Assembly: GCA_000277445.1 (NCBI GenBank)
Contig: AJWJ01000421.1
Location: 1 to 21,090, forward strand
Reading direction: 5' to 3'
Source: Polysphondylium violaceum
Lineage: Eukaryota > Evosea > Eumycetozoa > Dictyosteliales > Dictyosteliaceae
Length of the DNA stretch: 21,090 nt
Within the stretch, counting starts at the first letter, position 1, and every line of letters starts with the position of its first letter. Position numbers and translations under genes: made by a program. Shown piece by piece: positions 9,108 to 17,185 of the stretch. Below the pieces are notes generated by a model. It was not told where the DNA came from and searched no databases. It saw nothing but the letters and a program-made list of their open reading frames with translations.

Positions 9108-10676
9108 ATGGATCCCATAATACAAATTATGGACTCAATTAAATCATTGTCAAACAGATCTTTGATTGAGACTTTAAAGATGTATGAAGTGATCAATGAC
9201 AGATATACAAAGGAAGAGTTGTTGGACAAGTTTCAACAAAAGGTGTTTCAAGAGACCTATCATTGGATCCAAAAACTAGACTACATTGTCAATCCATTGG
9301 CTCAAGAGTTGAAATGCTCAGTCGATCAGCTTCCAGAAGTGTTTAAACAAGATTTAGGTTCAACGTTGACCAAGTTATCGGAAGATTTGATTGATAAAGT
9401 GTTTCGTTGTCTCAAGTTGGGTGCCGATGAAGAACCAGACGTTAGCAGTGAAGACAAGGTGACTAGAATCGAAGAGGAACTCTTGCTACAAGGTGTTTTT
9501 AAACTTTTGTACAGATTAGATGAGGATGTGTTGAGATTGTATTGTACAGATCTTAGCATTCAGTATGATTCCGATAAACAAAAGGTAGCAAATTCAATCA
9601 TGAACGTTATGTATGATTTAGAGGTCGATGAACCAACACCAACACCAACAACAACAACAACAACAACTGTAACATCCAATGGTAATGGTAATAGCGGTAA
9701 TGGTAATAGTAGTAATGGTAGCGGTAATAGTAATACAACAAGTACTGCTACCACTACCACTTCATCTACATCTGCAGGCAATGGAGCTCATATTAAAAAA
9801 GAAGAAGAGATTATTAAACAAGAACCAATAACAACAACAGCAGCAACAACATCAACTACTAGTACAACACCAATAAAAGAGGAGCCCAAAAAGGTTCCCA
9901 AGAGAGCAGCAAAGAAAGCAGCAGCATCAATACCAACACCAACACCAGCAACGACAATGAAAAGGAGAGCAGCCGTGTCAAAGTCAGCAGATACACCTGA
10001 AGATTCTGAGGATTCTAAAGACTCTGAAGATAGTTCAGAGGACAGTTCAGAGGAGGATGAGCCAACACCAAAAAAAACAATTCAAAGAAAACGAAGAGAA
10101 ACAGTTGCTGCTACCAAAGAAGAAAATAGTAATGGTAGCAGTAGTAATAGTACCTCGACCACTCTTGGAAAAAGAGTTAGAAGAGCAGTTGAACCTTACT
10201 CTGTGCCATCAGCAGCATCATCATCAACAACAACAGTGACAAAATCAACAACCACCACAACAGTAACAAAATCAACAACCACTACCAACGGTAGTAATAA
10301 AAAAGCAACCAAACAGCCACAAGTTAGTGATTCAAGTAGTAGTAATGAAGAGGAGGAAGAAAAAGAAGAAATGGATGAACAAGAAGAAGCAGGTGACCAA
10401 TTTTACGATAATCATACAAACAATAACAACAACAACGGTGACAGCATTGCAGTCAAAGGGCATTATATTAATGGAAAGTTTATAGCACCATCAATTTCAT
10501 TTATCAAACTTGGTTACACTGCAAATGATTTAAGAAATAATTACAACTTACCCGATCTCTTAGAATATTGTAAATTACATCAACTTTCAAAAACTGGAAA
10601 CAAAACTAAAATCATTAAATCAATTCTAAATCACCTCGAAGGGAAAGTACCACAAGTTAAAAAGAAAAAGTCATAA
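9108..10676 (+). CDS. Low-complexity nuclear-type protein with C-terminal SAP motif
   Basis: Single exon, 522 residues, ATG at 9108. SAP motifs bind DNA or RNA in chromatin and RNA-processing proteins. The C-terminal segment LPDLLEYCKLHQLSKTGNK (from about residue 484) followed by TKIIKSILNHL has the two-helix pattern with conserved L, C, L, G-x-K. The first 170 residues are predicted helical and ordered, with two weaker SAP-like stretches near 17-46 and 140-170. The middle, about 175-450, is disordered: Thr, Ser/Gly/Asn, Lys/Arg and acidic runs, including KRAAKKAA and KRKRRE-like basic patches that could serve nuclear import. Three IKxE motifs lie at 229-232, 236-239 and 256-259, two followed by Pro. 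Base composition is more AT-rich than in the TBC gene next door. A nuclear chromatin or RNA role is inferred; the exact orthologue is not recognised. Confidence 0.75.
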   Translation: MDPIIQIMDSIKSLSNRSLIETLKMYEVINDRYTKEELLDKFQQKVFQETYHWIQKLDYIVNPLAQELKCSVDQLPEVFKQDLGSTLTKLSEDLIDKVFRCLKLGADEEPDVSSEDKVTRIEEELLLQGVFKLLYRLDEDVLRLYCTDLSIQYDSDKQKVANSIMNVMYDLEVDEPTPTPTTTTTTTVTSNGNGNSGNGNSSNGSGNSNTTSTATTTTSSTSAGNGAHIKKEEEIIKQEPITTTAATTSTTSTTPIKEEPKKVPKRAAKKAAASIPTPTPATTMKRRAAVSKSADTPEDSEDSKDSEDSSEDSSEEDEPTPKKTIQRKRRETVAATKEENSNGSSSNSTSTTLGKRVRRAVEPYSVPSAASSSTTTVTKSTTTTTVTKSTTTTNGSNKKATKQPQVSDSSSSNEEEEEKEEMDEQEEAGDQFYDNHTNNNNNNGDSIAVKGHYINGKFIAPSISFIKLGYTANDLRNNYNLPDLLEYCKLHQLSKTGNKTKIIKSILNHLEGKVPQVKKKKS

Positions 10677-11056
10677 TAACATACAACAAAATAATAATAA
10701 TAATATTTATTAATAATAATAATAATAATGATAATAATCAAACAATAACAACAATACCTTAACATACACTATAAATCTTTAGATATATACAACACTATAA
10801 ATAATAATATCATGATCACCACATCACATCACACACAATAAGATACATAAGAGGAAAGGAAAGGATTCTCAACACACACAAGACATACAGTAATATTTAT
10901 TTATCTCTCCTATAGTACTCTCTCTCATCAAACTCTATCTTTTTACTTTAAATAATTGTCGATAATAATAAAGTTTAAATAAAAATTGAAATTTAAAATA
11001 ATATTAAATATATCTATTTGTCGATGGATAGAGAGATCTACAGTTTATTTATTTAT
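10677..11056. other. Convergent 3' flanks of the SAP and Rab prenyltransferase genes
   Basis: No coding potential seen. It contains AAT/ATA trinucleotide runs at about 10690-10740, several AATAAA-like signals near 10965-10985, and an A/C-rich stretch. It probably holds both 3' UTRs; transcripts from the two strands may overlap. Confidence 0.6.
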
Positions 11057-11065
11057 TTATTTATT
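11044..11065. repeat. (TTTA)5 microsatellite spanning the rabggtb stop codon
   Basis: Five exact TTTA units plus TT. On the minus strand this reads AATAAATAAATAAA and contains the TAA stop (11059-11057) and overlapping AATAAA polyadenylation signals. Confidence 0.9.
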
Positions 11066-12221
11066 GGCAGCAAATGATTTTGATTTTTTATTCCAAGGCA
11101 AATTTATATTTAATTTATCCAAAAGTTTGGTGGGGAGGGCATAGACGGGGTCAATGTGCTCGAGATCAAAGTATCCCATTAGTGAGAGACCGGCAATACC
11201 GAAAAAAGTGTGGAAAACATCGGGCATGTCACCGGGTTTATCTGCAACGCCGCCAGTCTCGTTGTCTTGACATTTGAGTATATAGGTTTTTAATTTATCG
11301 TTGTCGATCCAATCCAATCTGTCTATGGTGGACAATGACGACACGACCCACCAGGAATAACAAACGTCTGAGGATTTCTCTGGTCTGCCATTTAAACCGC
11401 CATTGGGTAGCTGTCTCTCACACAACCACCATCCAAGATTATCAATATCGATCGTATCCAATCTATTTAAAATGGCCAATGCGCCAACACATGTATAAAC
11501 TACAGATGTCATAATGTACTGTTAGTTTATCTGTATAGGAGTAATGTATACTTTGTGACACTACTTACTTTGACCAGCATGAGATTCAGCGCCTGGAATT
11601 GATCCATAGCCACCATCAAAGTTTTTACATTTATTTATAAACTCGACGGCTTTGTCTTGATTGATTTTATCTAAATGGCCCAACAGGGATAATGCAAGAA
11701 TTGCTACAAAACTAAATCTAGTGTCAACTTCACCATATTGATCACCTATAAAAGATCCATCTTCTTGTTGGAGTTTAACAATATCTAAATAAGAGGAAAG
11801 TCAGTGAGTTGTATCATTATGATGATGACTATGATGATATGTATAACAAAACACATGTGCACGTACAATTTACAACAGAATCAATATCAAGTTTATCCAA
11901 TGAATCAAATTGAACTAAAATTTGAATGGCACTAAGAGTCGAGAGTAAATGGTCGTCGTGATGAGTGTTGCCGCCAAAGCCTCCGTTTGGCTTTTGACAA
12001 GATAAGAGCCAATCAATCAATTCTTGTTTATTCATTTTATCTATAGAGTTCATTAAATTCAATGCAGTCAAACCCCAATACAATCCATTCATTCTAAGAT
12101 GTTCTGTTACCCAATATTCAAAACTCTTTTCCTTTTTATCCAAGTTTATAATATATTCAACATGTTTATCCTTTAACATATTGGTTGTATGATCAACTTC
12201 ATTGCTATTTGTTGTTGTCAT
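11057..12221 (-). CDS. rabggtb: Rab geranylgeranyltransferase (GGTase-II) beta subunit, three exons
   Basis: Catalytic beta subunit that, with the alpha subunit and Rab escort protein, attaches geranylgeranyl groups to C-terminal Rab cysteines in the cytosol. Exons are 12221-11867, 11784-11569 and 11499-11057, giving 337 residues against 331 in human. The joins give [15 protein letters not shown] and [17 protein letters not shown], which match the family well. Prenyltransferase alpha-alpha barrel repeats recur as [35 protein letters not shown] and [12 protein letters not shown]. Zinc ligands are present: D235 and C237 in SSDVCYSWW and H287 in DVFHTFFG, equal to D238, C240 and H290 of the rat enzyme. 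The segment [11 protein letters not shown] is nearly identical to human as I recall it. The gene looks intact and functional. It is convergent with the SAP gene and divergent from the carrier gene. Confidence 0.95.
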
Positions 12222-12333
12222 TTTATGCTCTATCTGCTATATATCTAATTGTTGTTACAAAAAAAAAAAATGAAATGAAATTCTTTTTTTTTTTTTTTTT
12301 TTTTCTTTTTTGATGGATTGTGTTGTTTATGAA

Positions 12334-12448
12334 TGAAGAATCTAATTAGTAGATTGGACGGGAAAGTTGCATTTGATATTCGGCGATATGATTTTATCAC
12401 AACCAAATGCACAAACACAATCCAGTCAATTTACTAATTAGATCTTCA
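12334..12448. repeat. Imperfect hairpin of about 115 bases; possible small-RNA precursor
   Basis: The left arm at 12334-12356 and right arm at 12427-12448 pair over about 22 positions with one bulged A and one G-T wobble. An inner 8-bp stem pairs TGCATTTG (12368-12375) with CAAATGCA (12404-12411), separated from the outer stem by an asymmetric internal loop. Each outer arm contains CTAATTAG, itself palindromic, so paired homeodomain-type sites are an alternative. No coding frame crosses it. Transcription is not shown. Confidence 0.5.
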
Positions 12449-12599
12449 ACTTTGAATATTATACGATACTATAGTATTCTGGATAATTATAGAAGCAAAA
12501 AAAAAAAAGGTTCAGATTTTAGATCATATTACCGAGAATGGAGGTACTAATATGATTGAAAATTTCTGACCTTCTCTTTTTTGCCTCCATATCTTGGCA

Positions 12600-12622
12600 A
12601 TGATGGATTTGTTCAAAATAAG
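12600..12622 (+). other. Candidate short first coding exon of the carrier gene
   Basis: Reads MMDLFKI plus two bases, followed directly by donor GTAAAG at 12623. Joined to the acceptor TTTATAG ending at 12966 or ACACCAG near 13000, it stays in frame with the carrier N-terminus. This is inference: the intron would be about 340-380 bases, longer than the others here. Confidence 0.25.
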
Positions 12623-12970
12623 GTAAAGATGCATCGACAGGATCATCCTCCTCTTGATCACAGCCAAGGCTGATATTGTTTTAAGGTCGCTATAGCTGTG
12701 TTGTATTACATTTTATCGATAGAATAATGTTTAGGTAGAGATGGTATTCAAAGTAATAAATAGGATATGTCTACCATGAATGCGCACAATCGTAATGCTG
12801 ATTTGTTCAAGAATAAAAAAATTTAAATTGGAAAAAATCAAAAAAAAAAAAAAACAAGGGGGAGAGGTGATATTTCATTATTTTTTTATTCGTGATTTCA
12901 TTTATGCAAAGAAAAGAAAAGAGATATGTAAAGTATTTGTATATGTATATATTTATATATTTATAGAGAA

Positions 12971-14155
12971 TTGAACACTAATATTTGTTCAAACACCAGG
13001 TCCTCTAAAAGTGATAGTAATAATGAAACCATATCATCATCAACAATCAACAACGTTAACAACAAAAATAATAATGTAGATAATAATAATAATAAAGCAA
13101 AATATAAAAACCATCATTTAGAAGACGACGACGAGGTGTTTGCTGCATCATCGACCTCTGATAATCATAGACAAAATGGTCATTTAAACCCAAATTCAGG
13201 GGCTGCTCGTTTAATTGAGATGGCGGCTGGTTGCGGTGCCGGTGCCATGGCGTCGTTGATTACCACTCCGTTGGATGTACTGAAAACAACAATGCAGGTC
13301 CAACACAAGAATAAATCAATTATATCAACCTATCATCAAATCATTGAAAGAGGTGGCTTTAGAGGTTTGTATGTGGGATTGAAACCCACTTTACTGGGTT
13401 TAGCTCCAACATGGTCAATCTATTTTTCTAGCTATACATTATTCAAATCCTCATTTGCAGACCTACTTCACATTAGCCATGATAATCCTTTTTTACACAT
13501 GGGGAGTGCTGTTGGAGCTGGTGCATGTACGAGTACAGTGACGAATCCAATTTGGGTTATTAAAACAAGATTAATTGTATGTATCAATGATGATAAAACA
13601 AACAGACAGACACAATGGTACTAACTATACACGCACGCACACACACAGACACAAGAGATGAAAGGTAGACAAAAGAGATATACAGGTATAACACAGTGTT
13701 TTTTATCGATTATTAGAGAAGAGGGGATCAAGGGATTGTATCGAGGATTGGGACCAAGTCTATTGGGCGTGCTTCACGTTGGTGTGCAGTTTCCACTGTA
13801 CGAGAAATTTAAATTGTATTTGAAAAAAGAAAAGGGAAATGTAAATGAAGAATTGGGCGTTGTTGATATCATGGCAGCATCGTCATTATCTAAAATTATA
13901 GCCAGTATTGTTGCCTATCCGCACGAGGTACTAAGATCACGGTTACAAGACACACCCACACCAGACTCTCAAAACAACTACAAGGGTGGTTTGATTCAAA
14001 ATTTTAAACAAATATTTAAACAAGAGGGCTTTAGAGGTCTTTATAAAGGAATGGGTATTAATTTAGTTAGAGTAACTCCTTCTTGTGTCATCACTTTTAC
14101 CTCTTATGAATATATAAAAAAACATTTAGAAAATTCTTTATTTGCTGATAAATAA
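12971..14155 (+). CDS. Mitochondrial carrier (SLC25), NAD/folate/FAD-like subgroup; 5' end unresolved
   Basis: Six-helix transporter of the mitochondrial inner membrane. Two exons are clear: open frame to 13576 and 13658-14155, joined in phase at donor GTATGT and acceptor AAGAG. All three carrier repeats have the signature: TPLDVLK, NPIWVIK and YPHEVLR. The aromatic PIW form in repeat two and RVTPSCVITFTSYE near the end are shared, from memory, with SLC25A32 (folate/FAD) and the NDT/YIA6 NAD+ carriers. Substrate cannot be decided. The N-terminal extension of about 75 residues is Asn/Ser-rich. The given left boundary is only a TTG codon, and no in-frame ATG lies between the TAA at 12929 and M at 13220. 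An upstream exon is therefore likely. ATG ATG GAT TTG TTC at 12600 with a GTAAAG donor at 12623 is phase-compatible with acceptors ending at 12966 or about 13000. Otherwise the start is 13220. Confidence 0.82.
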
Positions 14156-14213
14156 TAGTAATAAAGGGCGGCCGACTACTTTTAATAATTATAATGCTAT
14201 GATATCAAATATA

Positions 14214-15050
14214 TTATTCAATGGCTCTATAGGATGGATCTTGTCTAGATGATATATATTCTTTCCAAATATAATGAACTAATCCACACAATATCAGGAA
14301 TCCAAGGACAAGAGATACTATGGCTATGATGACTAGTCCACAATTTGTATCTGATCTTTCTTCGAGAATAAGAGTTTGTTTGAATATTTGTCCTCTTTTC
14401 AAAGGTTGATCCGAATAGATAGTATTGACTTGACATCTGCCAAATAAATAATGATAAGACATTGCATTGCTATAGTGTGCATGTATTGTATCTGGCATTA
14501 ATTTTATGTTGTATTTATCAGTCATGTAATTAACAACTTACATGAATATAAATTGATGTTTATAACCAATAATGGTTATTTCTACGCCACTGATAAACTC
14601 ACCTCTTTTGGGATTCTCGTTACCAGTCATACAAGAGCATTGGTCAGTCAATGATTCGTTGTTGGTTGTGATAATAAATGGTTTGAGTAGGATAGAGTGA
14701 AACCATACCTCGTTTTCAATGATACACGAGTAATCGTAGGTGACACTTTTCTTTTTTGAAAACTTTGGTGTGGCAGTATTATTGAATCCCTGAATTAGGA
14801 TCGGCGTGCATATATCGCTGACAATGATGTTGGGATTCAACCCAATTTCAGTGTCTAGTCTGGTCAGCAAAAACAATGGATACTTTATTGTGCCAATCGT
14901 GTTGTTTAGTGTGTGAATGAGATACAATTCCTTGACTTGGTCATTGGGTGTTTGGTGGTCTTTGAAAGAACAAAACTGTGCTCCGTCTACATATGCGTGT
15001 ATTTGTACCACGACATAGATGATAAATGATAAAATAAAACATCTATTCAT
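14214..15050 (-). CDS. Type I single-span membrane protein with YxxPhi tail, unknown function, two exons
   Basis: I do not recognise the family. Exons are 15050-14542 and 14436-14214, joined at GTAAGT and a TTTGGCAG acceptor, giving 243 residues. Residues 1 to about 22 look like a cleavable signal peptide (FILSFIIYVVVQIHA). The lumenal or extracellular part, to about 200, has several cysteines and potential N-glycosylation sites (two NNT and one NES). Residues about 203-227 form one strong transmembrane helix. The short cytosolic tail ends in SYRAIE, where YRAI fits the YxxPhi clathrin-adaptor signal for endosomes or lysosomes. Cargo-receptor or lysosomal membrane roles are possible but not shown. 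Without splicing the frame stops just after the first exon, which supports the intron. Its 3' end is 58 bases from that of the carrier gene. Confidence 0.72.
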
Positions 15051-15530
15051 ATTGTTGGGATTGTTTATTTATTTATATAATAGTATGATTATCCTATTAC
15101 TCGTTTAATAATTTATTGGATGAGTGTTTTTGGTAAAGCTCTCATGTGCAATCTTTACCCCTTTCTTTTGCCACCCCCATTGATAAATAAAATTTAAATG
15201 GAAATATACAATTTAAATTTATTTCTCGACTACCATTTGGGCATCTATCAAAAATGCAAAAACACATTTTTATCATTCACGTGGTGGGCTTTTGTTTGTG
15301 GTGTGAAAAGACGAGTGTTTTGAATAGTGTGTGTGTGTGCAGCAGCATATGGCATACCAATGAGATATGATATTTAATTTATTATTATTCTTATATAACA
15401 ATAAAAAGAAGAAGAAAAAGAAGAGGAATATTGAAAGAAGAGGAAACTACTATTGCACTTATTATTATGACTATTATTATTCTTGATTTGGACTATATAT
15501 GTATTTATGTTTTATTATTGTTGTTTGTAG
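15051..15530. promoter_or_regulatory. Upstream region of the membrane-protein gene and 3' flank of isca2
   Basis: No coding potential. It contains an AT-only inverted repeat (15190-15220), a purine-rich AAG run (about 15403-15450), a GT run near 15328-15338 and AT-rich flanks. It should hold the promoter of the minus-strand membrane-protein gene and the terminator region of isca2. Confidence 0.55.
15190..15220. repeat. AT-only inverted repeat AAATTTAAAT with 11-base loop
   Basis: AAATTTAAAT at 15190-15199 is exactly complementary to ATTTAAATTT at 15211-15220. Pairing continues outward apart from one extra A on the left arm. It lies about 140-170 bases upstream of the membrane-protein start codon. 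Confidence 0.55.
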
Positions 15531-16122
15531 TTATTTCTTTTTCAAATCAAAAGATATTTTACAACCACATGATTTGATAGTGTTGGGATTAGAAGCTACA
15601 CAAAATGAACTTCTCATTAAATCTTTTTCATAATCTATCACTGACCCTTCCATCATTTCTAATGACATTTTGTCTATAATTACATTTGCTTTGTTTTTAG
15701 TGAATAATCTGTGTTTGTGTAATAGTAGTTGGAGTAGGATGTATTGTTTGTTAGTATGAGGGAATAAGAAAATGTCGTAATAGACCCACAACGCTGTGGT
15801 TCGCACACACATACACATCATCTTCTTGAAACTTTTCATCCAATTTAATAATATATTGATATCCACTACAACCACCCATATCCACCATCACTCTGAGATT
15901 GATATCCTTATTCATGGTTTCTCTAATTTTGTTTAATTCATCAACACATCTATCAGTGATATCTATGTTATATTTATCCATTGTATCGCTTTTATCCAAT
16001 ATGGGCGTAGTTGCTGTACTACAGTATCTACTAAAAGACTTTATCGCATGACCATTGTGAGCATTATTATATAAAATTGATTTTGAATTATTTATCGATA
16101 CAGATACAATTCTTTTAAACAT
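15531..16122 (-). CDS. isca2: Mitochondrial iron-sulfur cluster assembly protein, ISCA2 type (A-type/HesB-like), two exons
   Basis: A-type scaffold or carrier needed with ISCA1 and IBA57 for mitochondrial 4Fe-4S cluster formation. Exons are 16122-15815 and 15708-15531, giving 161 residues against 154 for human. The join yields EDDVLFTKNKANVIID, aligning with human PDDRVFEQGGARVVV. The three conserved cysteines are present: C85 in MGGCSGYQY, and C150 and C152 in SCGCKISF. The stretch DYEKDLMRSSF matches human DFSQELIRSSF. The first 40 residues are rich in Arg, Ser and hydrophobics and lack acidic residues, as expected of a mitochondrial presequence. The ATG at 16122 was chosen because the open frame further upstream begins only with GTG. 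The gene is divergent from the small membrane-protein gene at 16406; 283 bases separate the starts. Confidence 0.93.
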
Positions 16123-16405
16123 TTTGTAATATATGAATGAATATGAATATGTTGACACCAAATACTGAACAAATGAATGAATTTTCTTTTATTTTGTCAC
16201 TCTCTTTTTTGTTTGAAAATATCAGATAAATTTTGGTGACAAAATCATTTCGTTTTTTTTTTGAAATTTTCATATTTTTTTAAAAATTGCAGGGACTCCA
16301 CACGCAAGAACCGAATCATAGTTCAAATTAAATCTATCTATCTGTGGATCACTCACGAAACGATAAAAAATAAAGTAATTTCATATACATACATATATAT
16401 TAAAA

Positions 16406-17122
16406 ATGACAGATAAAGTACCTCCACCACATACTACCAAAGAATTTAAAAAAGGGTTCTTTAATACCTTAAAGACAATGCTTGCTAGGAATAGTTTTCT
16501 CAAGGATCCAGCTTGGATGGATGCCCCAATGAAACCAGTTCTTTCAATCACTAAATTTAGAGTTATTGCCTCAACTTTGGGTGCATTTGCATTCTATTGT
16601 GCTATTGTTTCTGAATACTATGATTCAAAAGGCAATGTTCAATCAACTGTCACTGATGGGGTATGTGTTTTTGTCTAAACTAATCTTGAAATCCTTTTAA
16701 TCATCTAATCTATATCTATCTGCATACTATGCCACTCCACATATATTAATATCATCATTCAAATACAATATACTCAGTTTAGACGAAAACATGATGCATT
16801 TATGTCAAATTTATTAGGTTTTGATGTCAGAGAAAAGATTAGAGGTTTTCAAGCAGCAAGCTTTAAATTGACATCTGATAAAGACAATAGTCAAGAGATT
16901 GATAAAAATTTACAAAACTTAAAAAATGACACCACAACAACAACAACAGGAGTAAATAGAAAAATTCAACCATCTTCTAAATTTTCAACTTTGGAAGAGG
17001 AAAGAGTTGATATCTTGAAGAAAAAGAGTGAATATGTTACAATGAAATTAGAAAAACAAGTAGAAGAACAGTTTAATAATATCCTTTTAAAACAAGAAGA
17101 AAGAGATAAAAAATTGAAATAA
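16406..17122 (+). CDS. Small single-span membrane protein with C-terminal coiled coil, unknown, two exons
   Basis: Not recognised. Exons are 16406-16660 and 16778-17122, joined in phase at GTATGT and a CTCAG acceptor, giving 199 residues. The N-terminal 50 residues are basic with PAWMDAPMKP. One predicted membrane helix lies at about 52-70 (FRVIASTLGAFAFYCAIVSE). After it come a basic RRKHDAF turn, a conserved-looking FMSNLLGFDVREKIRGFQ segment, a Thr run and a charged helix of about 45 residues (153-199) likely to form a coiled coil. Size, topology and divergence from isca2 would fit a mitochondrial inner-membrane accessory or assembly protein, but no family motif supports this. Confidence 0.65.
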
Positions 17123-17185
17123 AAAGAATAGTTGTAATATAATATATATAAACGTTAAAGAATACCAATGTCCAATGTTGAATTA

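Larger units (their letters stand above)
12222..12970. promoter_or_regulatory. Intergenic region between rabggtb and the carrier gene
   Basis: About 750 bases with no long reading frame supported. It holds T and A runs (about 12283-12304, 12497-12508 and 12840-12854), a large imperfect inverted repeat (12334-12448), and AT-rich DNA just before the carrier reading frame. It must contain the rabggtb promoter and the 5' end of the carrier gene, whose ATG is not within the main open frame. A short candidate first exon, 12600-12622, is discussed under the carrier. Confidence 0.55.

Noticed and set aside
10057-10239. Second frame with His/Gln run inside the SAP gene
   Set aside because: Shifted reading of Ser and Thr repeats of the SAP protein.
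12780-12974. Plus-strand open frame of 64 codons before the carrier gene
   Set aside because: Low-complexity Lys/Ile/Tyr reading of A and T runs. It was considered as a first exon of the carrier, but it gives only an implausibly short intron (about 37 bases).
15785-15792. CCCACAA resembling a dictyostelid upstream element of small non-coding RNA genes
   Set aside because: It lies within the isca2 intron, no structured RNA follows at the expected distance, and my recall of the consensus is not exact.
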